64,000 nucleotides of DNA from assembly GCA_002377855.1 (NCBI GenBank), contig DFQQ01000010.1, positions 62,001-126,000 of the forward strand, given 5' to 3'. Position numbers and translations under genes: made by a program. Shown piece after piece: positions 26,144-34,513 of this stretch. Each line of letters starts with the position of its first letter. Position 1 is the stretch's first letter. The notes under the pieces are model-generated. The model was not told where the DNA came from and made no database searches. It worked only from the letters and a program-made list of their open reading frames with translations. The stretch is from Acidovorax delafieldii. Lineage in GTDB: Bacteria; Pseudomonadota; Gammaproteobacteria; Burkholderiales; Burkholderiaceae_C.

Positions 26144-26156
26144 ACGTTCAGAACGT
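26144..26156. promoter_or_regulatory. Perfect palindrome upstream of cytochrome b561
   Basis: ACGTTC-A-GAACGT, a perfect 6+1+6 palindrome about 175 bases before the b561 start. It is immediately followed by GGAAC at 26160-26164, the -35 element of many ECF sigma-factor promoters. A dimeric repressor site next to a promoter is plausible; no regulator gene is adjacent. Confidence 0.4.
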
Positions 26157-26186
26157 TGGGGAACTTTGAGCGCAGAAGCCGTATCG

Positions 26187-26203
26187 GTTCAGTTTTTTTG
26201 AAC
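26187..26203. promoter_or_regulatory. GTTCA-N7-TGAAC inverted repeat
   Basis: A second inverted repeat (26187-26191 with 26199-26203) around a T6 spacer, 23 bases after the GGAAC element. Its GTTC/GAAC half-sites are the same as in the palindrome at 26144, suggesting two sites for one regulator. Confidence 0.35.
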
Positions 26204-26330
26204 TAAGGCATCAATCCGCCTGAAACTGCGGCAAAGCGGCGCTTCCTAAACTGCAGGCATTGCAGCGGATTCACCGATAGCCTGGTGCCGACCTCCGCCG
26301 CCCACCCGCCACTGCCGATTCACACACAAC

Positions 26331-26906
26331 ATGTCCTCTGCGCTCTACCAGACCCCTACCAAAACCGAGCGATATACCTCCACAGCGATGTTGCTTCATT
26401 GGGTGCTGGCAATCGCCCTCGTTGGCATCTTCAGCCTGGGCCTGTACATGACCAGCCTTCCGTTTTCTCCTCAGCGGCTCAAGCTCTACAACTGGCACAA
26501 ATGGGCAGGCGTGGCAATTTTGGGACTGTCGGTGCTCCGGCTGGTATGGCGCATCAGCCATCGCCCGCCCGCCCTGCCGCGCGCCATGGAGCGAGCCATG
26601 CCAGCTTGGCAAAAGGTAGCGCACCACGCCACGCACCATCTGCTCTACGTACTGTTCTTTGCCGTGCCACTGATTGGCTGGGCTTACAGCTCTGCAGCAG
26701 GCTTTCCCATCGTATTCCTTGGGCTATGGCAGCTGCCCGATTTCGTGCCTGTCAGCAAAGAACTGGCAGAAGCCATCAAGCCCTGGCATGAACTGTCTGC
26801 CTATGCCATGGCCGGCTTGGTGGCCCTGCACGTTGCCGCCGCGCTCAAGCACCAGCTCATTGACCGCGATGGGTTGCTGCAGCGCATGCTGCCCGGCAAA
26901 CACTGA
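26331..26906 (+). CDS. Cytochrome b561-family diheme membrane protein
   Basis: A 191-residue inner-membrane b-type cytochrome with four helices. Heme-ligating histidines are visible in helix 1 (LLHWVLAIALV), in LYNWHKWAGVAILGLSVLRL, in the helix after HHATHHLLYVLFFAVPLIGW, and in LHVAAALKHQ. It can pass electrons from quinol or superoxide to a partner. It is 49 bp before two YceI genes, a combination found repeatedly in proteobacteria and sometimes tied to oxidative or acid stress. No clear SD. The operon is preceded by GTTC/GAAC palindromes. Confidence 0.9.
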   Translation: MSSALYQTPTKTERYTSTAMLLHWVLAIALVGIFSLGLYMTSLPFSPQRLKLYNWHKWAGVAILGLSVLRLVWRISHRPPALPRAMERAMPAWQKVAHHATHHLLYVLFFAVPLIGWAYSSAAGFPIVFLGLWQLPDFVPVSKELAEAIKPWHELSAYAMAGLVALHVAAALKHQLIDRDGLLQRMLPGKH

Positions 26907-26955
26907 CTTCATCTGCAGCCACTCGGGTTCTGCCTTCATCGTTTCAGGAGTTTTT

Positions 26956-27525
26956 ATGAAATTTGCAACCGTCGTTTACGCCGCCGCCCTGGGCACCGCT
27001 TGGTTGGCCCAGCCAGCCTTGGCACAGCAAAAACTTGATACCGCCAAGAGCGAGGTGCAATTCACCGCACGCCAGATGGGTGTGCCGCTGGATGGTCACT
27101 TCAAGAAATTTGATGCCCAGGTCGCCTTTGACCCCGCCAAGCTGGCCACGAGCAAGATCACGTTCACGGTAGACACCGGTAGCGCCACTTTGGGCTCCAA
27201 GGAAACCGACGCAGAACTGCCCAAGGCCGTCTGGTTCAACGTGCCCAAATTCCCACAGGCCACATTTGAATCCAGCGCCATCAAGGCCCTGGGTGGTGGC
27301 AAATTTGAAGTGGCCGGCAAACTCACGATCAAGGGCAATTCCGTCAATGTCCTCGCCCCGGTCACCCTCACGCAGACAGGACCAGTCACCACCGCCACTG
27401 GTTCCTTTCCCATCAAACGCCTGGCTTTCAAGATTGGTGAGAACGAGTGGGCCGACACCTCGATGGTGGCTGACGACGTTCAAGTCAAGTTCAAGCTGGC
27501 GTTGACGGGCGTCGGCAAACTTTGA
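26956..27525 (+). CDS. YceI-family periplasmic protein, copy 1
   Basis: A 189-residue lipocalin-like protein with a 22-residue signal peptide (cleavage after ALA). The YceI pattern is present: KLDTAKSEVQFTARQMGVP at the start, then FDPAKLATSKITFTVDTGSA, PKAVWFNVPKFPQATFESS and GKLTIKGNSVNVLAPVTLT. Family members bind polyisoprenoid or amide lipids; with b561 it may handle quinone-like compounds. GGAG five bases before the ATG. Compared with copy 2 it begins with an atypical DTAKSE where most YceI have D..HS.V.F. Confidence 0.9.
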   Translation: MKFATVVYAAALGTAWLAQPALAQQKLDTAKSEVQFTARQMGVPLDGHFKKFDAQVAFDPAKLATSKITFTVDTGSATLGSKETDAELPKAVWFNVPKFPQATFESSAIKALGGGKFEVAGKLTIKGNSVNVLAPVTLTQTGPVTTATGSFPIKRLAFKIGENEWADTSMVADDVQVKFKLALTGVGKL

Positions 27526-27608
27526 GGCAAGCGCTCCGGCGTCACCCCTGCGGCCTCCATTCGATTTCAACCACCGTTCTTTCACCCCTTTTTTCAGGAG
27601 CTTTTCTC

Positions 27609-28184
27609 ATGCGCAAATCCCTCTTCGCTCTGGCGGCCGTGGCTGCACTGTCTGCTGGTGCAGCACAAGCCCAGTCCGCCAACTACGCGATCGACCCTAC
27701 ACACACGTTCGTCACTTTCGAAATCAGCCACTTCGGCGCATCGGTCAACCGGGCGCGCTTTGACAAGAAGGAAGGCACCGTGCAGTTTGATCGTGCTGGC
27801 AAAAGCGGCAAGGTCGAGATCACCTTTGATGCCACGTCGGTGAACTCGGGCACGCCTGCCTTCGACAAGCACCTGCAAAGCGCAGACCTGTTCAACGCAA
27901 CCGCCCACCCCACCATCAAGTTCGTTTCTGACAAGTTCGTCTTCAAGGGCGACAACGTGAGCGAAGTCACCGGGCAGCTGACCTTGCTGGGCAAGACAGC
28001 CCCCGTCACCCTCAAAGCCAACCAGTTCGCGTGCTACCAAAGCCCCATGCTCAAGCGCGAAGTGTGCGGCGGCGACTTTGAAGCCACCATCGACCGCACT
28101 CAGTGGGGCATGAACTACGGCGTGGACTGGGGCTTCTCCAAGAACGTGCGCCTGGTCGTCCAAGTGGAAGCTGTGAAGCAGTAA
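27609..28184 (+). CDS. YceI-family periplasmic protein, copy 2
   Basis: 191 residues with a clear signal peptide (MRKSLFALAAVAALSAGAAQ, cleavage at AQA). It is the more canonical YceI of the pair: YAIDPTHTFVTFEISHFGAS, then DFEATIDRTQWGMNYGVDWG near the C-terminus. It also has two cysteines (AC and VC around 139-149) lacking in copy 1. AGGAG precedes the ATG. It is the last gene of the b561-yceI-yceI operon, followed 19 bp later by a strong terminator. Confidence 0.92.
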   Translation: MRKSLFALAAVAALSAGAAQAQSANYAIDPTHTFVTFEISHFGASVNRARFDKKEGTVQFDRAGKSGKVEITFDATSVNSGTPAFDKHLQSADLFNATAHPTIKFVSDKFVFKGDNVSEVTGQLTLLGKTAPVTLKANQFACYQSPMLKREVCGGDFEATIDRTQWGMNYGVDWGFSKNVRLVVQVEAVKQ

Positions 28185-28202
28185 TTCCTGGACTCCTCCA
28201 AT

Positions 28203-28244
28203 AAAAAGCCACCGCTGCGCTTGCCGCAGCGGTGGCTTTTTTTT
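28203..28244 (+). terminator. Rho-independent terminator after the YceI operon
   Basis: A 12-bp perfect stem, GCCACCGCTGCG with CGCAGCGGTGGC, with a five-base loop, preceded by A5 and followed by T8. It may work in both directions. Confidence 0.92.
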
Positions 28245-28325
28245 ATGCCGTTGGCTCTGACAGAGTTATTTTTAAGTAAATCAATTATGAATAGTAGAAT
28301 TTGATCCACATCCAGGAGACGCCAC

Positions 28326-29021
28326 ATGACCGCCCCCCATACCCCTGAGCCTACAGCCCCATTGCCCGCGCCAGCCGCCATTCAGCAGCTGCACCACTAC
28401 GCGTACAAAGCCAGGGATGCGGAGGAAACGCGCCATTTCTACGAAGACATCCTGGGCCTGCCGCTGTACCACATCATCCAGAGCGACTATGTGCCCAGCA
28501 CGGGCGAGTACTGCCCCTACACCCACTTCTTCTTCCGCCTGCAAGACGGCTCCTTCATCGCCTTCTTCGACCTGGGCGATGACGTCAAGCCCGAACCTTC
28601 TCCCAACACCCCCCTGTGGGTGAACCACATCGCCTTTCGCGTGAACACCGTGCAGGAGCTGGAAGACACAAAGGCCCGCCTGCAAGCCCACGGCGTCGAA
28701 GTGCTGGGCGTGACCGACCACCACATCTTCAAGAGCATTTATTTCTTCGACCCCAACGGCATCCGCCTGGAACTGGCAGCACAAGTGGCCAACGAAGAAC
28801 AGATGGCCAAAGACAGCACGGTGGCACACGGCCGACTCAAAGAGTGGACAGCTCGCAAGGAACAATGGCGCCAAGAACGCGCCGAAGGCACGGTGGCTGC
28901 GCCTTTGAAGCCGCAGCAGAATGACCGGCCGGAACTTTTACAACCCATACTTAACAAACGGGCGCCCGGGCCGACCAAACTCAATATTACGGAAATAACT
29001 TCCAGTATCGTGGAGCATTAA
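28326..29021 (+). CDS. VOC-superfamily protein (glyoxalase/dioxygenase fold)
   Basis: A 231-residue protein with one VOC module: HHYAYKARDAEETRHFYEDI opening (His about 24), THFFFRLQDGSFIAFFDL, NHIAFRV (second His) and FFDPNGIRLELA with the final Glu, giving the 2-His-Glu type metal site. The C-terminal 80 residues are helical and charged. AGGAGA lies just before the ATG. It may be an extradiol dioxygenase or lyase; substrate unknown. The last 30 codons are visibly more AT-rich than the rest, next to an AT-rich region, so the 3' end may have been replaced. Confidence 0.82.
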   Translation: MTAPHTPEPTAPLPAPAAIQQLHHYAYKARDAEETRHFYEDILGLPLYHIIQSDYVPSTGEYCPYTHFFFRLQDGSFIAFFDLGDDVKPEPSPNTPLWVNHIAFRVNTVQELEDTKARLQAHGVEVLGVTDHHIFKSIYFFDPNGIRLELAAQVANEEQMAKDSTVAHGRLKEWTARKEQWRQERAEGTVAAPLKPQQNDRPELLQPILNKRAPGPTKLNITEITSSIVEH

Positions 29022-29035
29022 AAATGCTTAATTAC

Positions 29036-29066
29036 TTGCATTAATTTACACAACGCCTCCTATAAT
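29036..29066 (+). promoter_or_regulatory. Candidate sigma-70 promoter of the acetyltransferase
   Basis: TATAAT at 29061-29066 with TTGCAT at 29036-29041, 19 bases apart, in an AT-rich stretch just upstream of the acetyltransferase gene. Confidence 0.5.
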
Positions 29067-29100
29067 CAAAGACTTCGGTCATTTAAGGTGGGGAGGTTGA

Positions 29101-29142
29101 ATGCAAGAATCGTCAAATGCCACCACCCTACACAACGGATGA
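29101..29142 (+). CDS. Possible 13-codon leader ORF with a strong SD
   Basis: ATG at 29101 lies four bases after GGGAGG (29091-29096), the best ribosome-binding site in this region, but the frame stops after MQESSNATTLHNG. It overlaps the acetyltransferase start in another frame. It may be a leader peptide, or the true N-terminus separated from its gene by a one-base frameshift. Confidence 0.35.
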   Translation: MQESSNATTLHNG

Positions 29143-29680
29143 CCTAAATTTGCTGCCAATTAAGCTGCCAGCACAAAAGGCATATGCAGAGGCGCTACTG
29201 AACAGGCTCACCCATAAGACTGCTTCCCTTGCTGGAGCAAAATCGCCTCCCATCAGGGCGAGCTTAATTATTGACCAATTGACTCAAGAAGGAAAAATCG
29301 ACTCAATTTTCATTGAGGTGGTTTTACGAGAGAGAATACAAAGAACTATTGGATTCATCGTAGTAAGCCCCAGTTTTCCACTCCCGCAAATGGCTCACAT
29401 ACAGCTAATTGTTGTGGATTCAAGTTACCGAGGCAAAGGGACCGGTACCCTAGTACTGAAATTACTGGAAGACCATTTTTCTCACGTACATGGGTTCCAA
29501 AATATTTCGCTGCAAATTACTCCACCCGACCCCCGCGTGGTTCGCTTCTGGGAGAAAAATGGTTATATCCAATATGGAACTCCCATGAAAATAATACCGA
29601 CACATACGCAACGCGTCATATCCGGCATCACGCTGACCAAAGATCTCAATTTAGGGGCTGATCGGCGTTCGATTGCTTAG
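29117..29680 (+). CDS. GNAT N-acetyltransferase, AT-rich, probably acquired
   Basis: A 187-residue protein with the acetyl-CoA signature VVDSSYRGKGTGTLVLKLLE (R-G-K-G-T-G) and the usual RFWEKNGYIQYG near the end of the GNAT fold. The base composition is clearly lower in GC (about 45 percent by eye in the lines I counted) than the genes on either side, suggesting horizontal acquisition. The ATG at 29117 is the first in frame but is 20 bases from the only SD, which points at a short overlapping ORF. It is convergent with the LysR gene, 13 bp apart. The acceptor substrate is unknown. Confidence 0.75.
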   Translation: MPPPYTTDDLNLLPIKLPAQKAYAEALLNRLTHKTASLAGAKSPPIRASLIIDQLTQEGKIDSIFIEVVLRERIQRTIGFIVVSPSFPLPQMAHIQLIVVDSSYRGKGTGTLVLKLLEDHFSHVHGFQNISLQITPPDPRVVRFWEKNGYIQYGTPMKIIPTHTQRVISGITLTKDLNLGADRRSIA

Positions 29681-29693
29681 ACAGTTCTCCTCT

Positions 29694-30617
29694 TTACTGG
29701 CGAATTAGCCCAACCAGCCATTGCGCAAACGCCTCGAGAACAGGTGACCGCGCCTGCGCAGGGCTCACCAGGTAATACGCCCGCTCTCCCCGAAGCGGCT
29801 GGCTGCACGCCACTACCAAGTCACCGCTGGCCAGTTCCGCCTCGATCAGCATGGGCGGCATCAGGGCCACGCCCATGCCGTGGGTGGCGGCCACGGCCAG
29901 CATGGAGAACAGTTCGTAGCGCGGGCCGTCCAGCGCGCGGGGCGCGTCCACTTCCATCGCATCAAACCACTGCCGCCAAGCGTACGGGCGGGTGCTCTGC
30001 TGCAGCAGGGGCAGCGCGGCCAAGGACTGGGGCGATACAGGCTGGTGTGCCCGGCCGCGCCCGCGCGGAGCGGCCGACTCCAGCAGACGCGGGCTGCACA
30101 CGGGCACCACTTGCTCGTGCATCAGCAGCTGGGCCTGCACGCCCGGCCAGTTGGCCACCTGCTCTGCGGTTCCTGCATACAGGGCGGCATCAAAGGTGGT
30201 GTCGGCAAACAGGAAGGGGCGGGTCTGCGTTTCGATGTGCACCACGATGTCAGGGTACTGCTGGGCGAGTTGCGGCAGGCGCGGGATCAACCAGCGCGTG
30301 GCGAACGTGGGCACCGCCGCCAGCGACAGCGTACCGCCCTCGCCTTGGTGGGCCATCACGTCCAGCGTGTCGCGCTCTAGCCCCTGCAACCAGCGCGCCA
30401 CCTGGCGGCCATAGTGAGTTCCGGCAGGGGTGAGCACCACGCCATGGCGCGTGCGGCGAAACAGCTGCACGCCCAGAAACTCCTCCAGCGCCTGGATCTG
30501 GCGCGAGACGGCGCTTTGCGTGAGCGAAAGCTCCTGCGCGGCGCGGGTGTAGCTTTCGTGCCGGGCGGCGACTTCAAAACAGGCCAGTGACTGGATGGAG
30601 GGAATGTTGCGACGCAT
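29694..30617 (-). CDS. gcdR: LysR-family regulator (GcdR-like)
   Basis: 307-residue regulator with an N-terminal winged HTH (PSIQSLACFEVAARHESYTRAA... SLTQSAVSRQIQALEEFLG) and a type-2 periplasmic-binding-like effector domain. The ATG at 30617 opens MRRNIPSIQSL, typical of the GcvA/AmpR branch; there is no strong SD. It is divergent from gcdH with about 200 bp between them, so it probably senses glutarate or glutaryl-CoA and activates the gcdH-caiB-Bug operon. The symbol reflects context and not sequence proof. Confidence 0.8.
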   Translation of the reverse strand: MRRNIPSIQSLACFEVAARHESYTRAAQELSLTQSAVSRQIQALEEFLGVQLFRRTRHGVVLTPAGTHYGRQVARWLQGLERDTLDVMAHQGEGGTLSLAAVPTFATRWLIPRLPQLAQQYPDIVVHIETQTRPFLFADTTFDAALYAGTAEQVANWPGVQAQLLMHEQVVPVCSPRLLESAAPRGRGRAHQPVSPQSLAALPLLQQSTRPYAWRQWFDAMEVDAPRALDGPRYELFSMLAVAATHGMGVALMPPMLIEAELASGDLVVACSQPLRGERAYYLVSPAQARSPVLEAFAQWLVGLIRQ

Positions 30618-30819
30618 GACGGATATGAATTTGATGCCGGCCCTGCAAAGGCCACCCGGTGGGCGCCCAGTATTCCATATATTCCCAAAACGCATTTCTG
30701 GATGAAAAGAAGTCGCTTGCCGGGGCGGTGTACCGCCCCTACGATGCGTTCCAAGCAGGTTCCGTCACGAACTGCCACAACCCGACTTCTTTTCCCCGTA
30801 CCGATCTGGAGACACGCAC

Positions 30820-32016
30820 ATGGCCCACGCCGCTTTTCAATGGGATGACCCCTTCCTCCTGAGCCAGCAACTGACCGAAGACGAACGCGCCATCCGTGAC
30901 GCGGCCGCCGCCTACTGCCAGGACAAGCTGGCCCCCCGCGTGCTCGACGCCTTCCGCCACGAAAAGATGGACGTGAGCATCTTCCGCGAGATGGGCGAAG
31001 TGGGCCTGCTGGGCCCCACTATCCCCGAGCAATACGGCGGCCCCGGCCTGTCGTACGTGGCCTACGGCCTGATCGCCCGCGAAGTGGAGCGTGTGGATTC
31101 GGGCTACCGCTCGATGGCCAGCGTGCAGTCGTCGCTGGTGATGGTGCCCATCCATGAATTCGGCACCGAAGCCCAAAAGCAGAAGTACCTGCCAAAGCTC
31201 GCCAGCGGCGAATGGATTGGCTGCTTTGGCCTGACCGAGCCCGACCATGGCTCTGACCCCGGCAGCATGGCCACGCGCGCCTACAAGGTGGCGGGCGGCT
31301 ACAAGCTCAAGGGCAGCAAGATGTGGATCACCAACAGCCCCGTGGCGGATGTGTTCGTAGTGTGGGCCAAGGAAGTCTCCGAAGGCGGCGCTGTGGGCCC
31401 CATCCGCGGCTTTGTGCTGGAAAAGGGCATGAAGGGCCTCACAGCCCCGGCCATCCACGGCAAGGTGGGCCTGCGCGCGTCCATTACGGGCGAGATCGTG
31501 ATGGACGACGTGTTCGTGCCCGAAGAAAACGCGTTTCCTGAAGTGCAGGGCCTCAAGGGTCCGTTCACCTGCCTGAACAGCGCGCGCTACGGCATCGCCT
31601 GGGGTGCACTGGGCGCAGCAGAATTCTGCTGGCACACCGCCCGCCAGTACACGCTGGACCGCAAGCAGTTCGGCCGCCCCTTGGCTGCCAACCAGCTCAT
31701 CCAGAAGAAGCTGGCCGACATGCAGACCGAAATCGCGATCGGCCTGCAGGCCTGCTTGCAGTTCGGCCGCATGAAGGACGCAGGCACGGCCAGCGTGGAA
31801 GGCACCTCCATCATCAAGCGCAACAGCTGCGGCAAGGCGCTGGACATTGCCCGCCTGGCGCGCGACATGATGGGCGGCAACGGCATCAGCGACGAGTTCG
31901 GCGTGGCTCGCCACCTGGTGAACCTGGAAGTGGTGAACACGTATGAAGGCACGCACGATGTGCATGCGCTGATCCTGGGCCGGGCACAAACCGGTCTGGC
32001 GGCATTCGCCAACTGA
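30820..32016 (+). CDS. gcdH: Glutaryl-CoA dehydrogenase
   Basis: FAD acyl-CoA dehydrogenase of 398 residues that oxidises and decarboxylates glutaryl-CoA to crotonyl-CoA in lysine, tryptophan and aromatic breakdown. Catalytic Glu376 lies in TYEGTHDVHAL. GcdH-type residues are visible in GCFGLTEPDHGSDPGSM and KMWITNSPVADVFVVW, and RSMASVQSSLVMVPI is characteristic of the subfamily. Alternative acyl-CoA dehydrogenases lack this combination. It is first in an operon with a CoA-transferase and a Bug receptor, divergent from LysR. Confidence 0.95.
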   Translation: MAHAAFQWDDPFLLSQQLTEDERAIRDAAAAYCQDKLAPRVLDAFRHEKMDVSIFREMGEVGLLGPTIPEQYGGPGLSYVAYGLIAREVERVDSGYRSMASVQSSLVMVPIHEFGTEAQKQKYLPKLASGEWIGCFGLTEPDHGSDPGSMATRAYKVAGGYKLKGSKMWITNSPVADVFVVWAKEVSEGGAVGPIRGFVLEKGMKGLTAPAIHGKVGLRASITGEIVMDDVFVPEENAFPEVQGLKGPFTCLNSARYGIAWGALGAAEFCWHTARQYTLDRKQFGRPLAANQLIQKKLADMQTEIAIGLQACLQFGRMKDAGTASVEGTSIIKRNSCGKALDIARLARDMMGGNGISDEFGVARHLVNLEVVNTYEGTHDVHALILGRAQTGLAAFAN

Positions 32017-32032
32017 TATTGCTCATCTTTTG

Positions 32033-32077
32033 ATAGCTGCTAGCGCTTTATCCATAAGCGTTAGCGGCATTTTTTAT
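32033..32077. repeat. Palindromic intergenic repeat, copy 4 (gcdH/caiB)
   Basis: ATAGCTGCTAGCGCTT (32033-32048) and AAGCGTTAGCGGCATTTT (from 32056) form the arms; TTTTTT follows. It ends nine bases before the CoA-transferase start and leaves that gene with no SD. Confidence 0.8.
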
Positions 32078-32085
32078 TCAAAATC

Positions 32086-33357
32086 ATGACTCCCACTTCT
32101 GCATCGCCGGGCGCACTGGCCGGTATTCGAGTTCTTGACCTGTCGCGGGTTCTGGCGGGCCCCTGGTGCACGCAGATGCTGGCGGACCTGGGAGCCGACG
32201 TGGTGAAGGTGGAACGCCCCGGGTTGGGCGACGACACCCGCCAATGGGGCCCTCCCTTCCTCAAGGATGCCGACGGCAACGACACCAATCAGGCCGCGTA
32301 CTTCACGGCATGCAACCGCAACAAGCGCTCAGTCACCATCGACATGGCCACATCCGAGGGCCAGGCGCTCATCCGGCAGATGGCGCAAGAGGCCGACATC
32401 GTGGTGGAGAACTTCAAGGTGGGTGGCCTCAAGCAATATGGGCTCGACTTTGAGAGCCTGCGCGCGCTGAACCCACGCCTCATCTACTGCTCGGTCACCG
32501 GCTTCGGACAGGACGGGCCCTACGCCGAGCGCGCCGGCTACGACCTGATGGTGCAGGCCATGACGGGCCTGATGAGCATCACCGGTCAGGCCGATGGCCA
32601 GCCCGGCGGCGGCCCCATGCGCGTGGGCGTGGCCGTGATTGATCTGTTCACCGGCCTCTACGCCAGCAATGCGATCCTGGCGGCGCTGCATGTACGCGAT
32701 AACAAGGTCAACGGCACCGGCGAGGGCCAGCACATCGACATGGCGCTGCTGGACGTGGGCGTGGCCGTGCTGGCCAACCAGGCTGCGGGCTTTTTGGCCA
32801 CGGGCCAGGCGCCCGGCCGCATGGGCAACAGCCACCCGAGCCTTGCGCCCTACCAGGACTTTCCCACGCAGGACGGCAACATGCTGCTGGCCATTGGCAA
32901 CGACGGGCAGTTTCAGCGCTTTTGCGCCGCGGCCGGGCAGCCCCAGTGGATCAGCGACGAACGCTTTGCCACCAACACCCTGCGCGTACAGCACCGCGGC
33001 GCGCTCATCCCCGCCATGGAGGCCGTAACGCGCACACGCACCACGGCCGAATGGATTGCTCTTCTGGAAGACAAGGCTGTGCCCTGCGGTCCCATCAACA
33101 CCATTGCCCAGGCGTTTGACGATGCGCAAGTGAAGGCACGCGGCCTGGCCGTATCGTTGCCGCGCTGGACGGACGGCGAAGCGGGCGATGGCATCACACA
33201 CATCACGGGCGTAGCCAGCCCGCTGCGCCTGTCAGCCACTCCGCCCGTGCTGCGCAATGCGCCTCCTGCACTGGGGCAGCACACCGATGAAGTGCTGCGC
33301 GAACTGGGGCTGGATGCCGACCGGATTGCGGGATTGCGGGCGGCCAAGGCCATTTGA
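32086..33357 (+). CDS. CaiB/BaiF CoA-transferase, SUGCT-like
   Basis: Class III CoA-transferase of 423 residues. It opens GIRVLDLSRVLAGPWCTQ and shows the nucleophile Asp153 in the GYDLMVQAMTG pattern of class III transferases. Because it follows gcdH, the likely reaction is glutarate activation, as in the human SUGCT enzyme that transfers CoA from succinyl-CoA to glutarate or hydroxymethylglutarate. The C-terminal part has LLEDKAVPCGPINTIAQAF, a family hallmark. A palindromic repeat sits just upstream and there is no obvious SD. Substrate inferred. Confidence 0.88.
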   Translation: MTPTSASPGALAGIRVLDLSRVLAGPWCTQMLADLGADVVKVERPGLGDDTRQWGPPFLKDADGNDTNQAAYFTACNRNKRSVTIDMATSEGQALIRQMAQEADIVVENFKVGGLKQYGLDFESLRALNPRLIYCSVTGFGQDGPYAERAGYDLMVQAMTGLMSITGQADGQPGGGPMRVGVAVIDLFTGLYASNAILAALHVRDNKVNGTGEGQHIDMALLDVGVAVLANQAAGFLATGQAPGRMGNSHPSLAPYQDFPTQDGNMLLAIGNDGQFQRFCAAAGQPQWISDERFATNTLRVQHRGALIPAMEAVTRTRTTAEWIALLEDKAVPCGPINTIAQAFDDAQVKARGLAVSLPRWTDGEAGDGITHITGVASPLRLSATPPVLRNAPPALGQHTDEVLRELGLDADRIAGLRAAKAI

Positions 33358-33455
33358 TTTCTGGGCAGAAAACATCGGGCGCACAGGCGCCCCTTATGCG
33401 AGAGAACTGCGCCAGCCTGTGCTGCGCGCAACCTATAACAAGGAGAGACAACCCC

Positions 33456-34424
33456 ATGATCCGTCGCACCGCCCTCGCACTGGGCATATTGGCAGTTACC
33501 TGCAACGCAGCGCAGGCACAAACGGCGTGGCCCGCCAAGCCCATTCGTCTGCTGGTACCGTTCGCAGCAGGCGGCACCACCGACCTGATCGCCCGCGTGA
33601 TCGCCGAGCCTCTGGCCCGTGAACTGGGACAGCCCGTGGTGGTGGAAAACCGCGGAGGTGGCGGCGGCAGCATTGGTGCCGCCGAGACCGCGCGCGCCAA
33701 CCCTGATGGCTACAACCTGGGCGTGGCCACCGTTTCCACCACCGCCACCAACCCTGCCATCAACCCGAAAATTCCTTACAACGTCGCAACCGACTTCACA
33801 CCCATCATCAACATTGCGGCCACGCCCAATGTGATTGCCGCCTACCCCAAGCTGCCTTTCCAGGACTACAAAGGCATGCTGGCGGCGGTGAAGCGCGAAC
33901 CCGGCAAATACTCCTACGCATCGCCCGGCAACGGCAGCATCACGCATTTGATGATGGAGATGTTCAAGCTGGGCACGCAGACCTTCATGGTGCATGTGCC
34001 CTACCGTGGCTCGGGCCCCGCGCTGACCGACGCGGTGGCGGGCCAGGTGCCACTGATTTTTGACAACCTGCCTTCTGCCCTGCCCTTCATCAAGGAAAAG
34101 CGCCTGGTGGCCCTGGTGGTGGCCGCCCCCCAGCGCGTGCCTGCGTTGCCTGATGTGCCCACCTTCAAGGAAGTGGGGCTGGAGCAGGTCAATCGCATGG
34201 CCTACTACGGCTTGGTGGGCCCCAAGGGCCTGCCCAAGGATGTGGTGGACAAGGTGAACGCAGCTGTTCGCAAGGTGGTGCAGGACCCGGCCGTGCGCAA
34301 GCGCATCGAAGAAACAGGCTCCATCATCATGGCTGACACCCCTGAAGCCTTTGCCAAGCAGATGCGTGAAGAACTGGCCGTGTACAAAGACGTGGTGGCC
34401 AAACAAAAACTCACCATGGACTGA
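33456..34424 (+). CDS. Bug/TctC-family extracytoplasmic receptor, copy 1
   Basis: Periplasmic receptor of 322 residues with a 21-residue signal peptide (cleavage AQA-Q). Bug hallmarks are PIRLLVPFAAGGTTDLIARV, VENRGGGGGSIGAAETARA and HVPYRGSGPALTDAVAGQVP. The fold binds small carboxylates via water-mediated contacts. AGGAGAG precedes the ATG. As the third gene after gcdH and the CoA-transferase it may bind glutarate or a related acid. No TctA/TctB membrane partners are here; orphan Bug receptors are abundant in this family. A terminator follows. Confidence 0.9.
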   Translation: MIRRTALALGILAVTCNAAQAQTAWPAKPIRLLVPFAAGGTTDLIARVIAEPLARELGQPVVVENRGGGGGSIGAAETARANPDGYNLGVATVSTTATNPAINPKIPYNVATDFTPIINIAATPNVIAAYPKLPFQDYKGMLAAVKREPGKYSYASPGNGSITHLMMEMFKLGTQTFMVHVPYRGSGPALTDAVAGQVPLIFDNLPSALPFIKEKRLVALVVAAPQRVPALPDVPTFKEVGLEQVNRMAYYGLVGPKGLPKDVVDKVNAAVRKVVQDPAVRKRIEETGSIIMADTPEAFAKQMREELAVYKDVVAKQKLTMD

Positions 34425-34487
34425 CGCTGCACCTGAAGCGCCTTCGCATCGAGATCTCGCGTACTGCAAGCGCGGTCTCGCAGCCAC

Positions 34488-34513
34488 AGCCCCCGGCCCC
34501 CGGGGGCTTTTTT
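34488..34513 (+). terminator. Rho-independent terminator after the Bug receptor
   Basis: GCCCCCG (34489-34495) with CGGGGGC (34501-34507), five-base loop, then T6. It lies 64 bp after the stop. Confidence 0.88.

Larger units (their letters stand above)
25885..26330. other. Gene-free stretch before the b561/YceI operon
   Basis: 446 bp with no convincing gene on either strand. The right half holds the palindromes listed at 26144-26203, so it is best read as a regulatory region for the b561/YceI operon. Confidence 0.6.
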
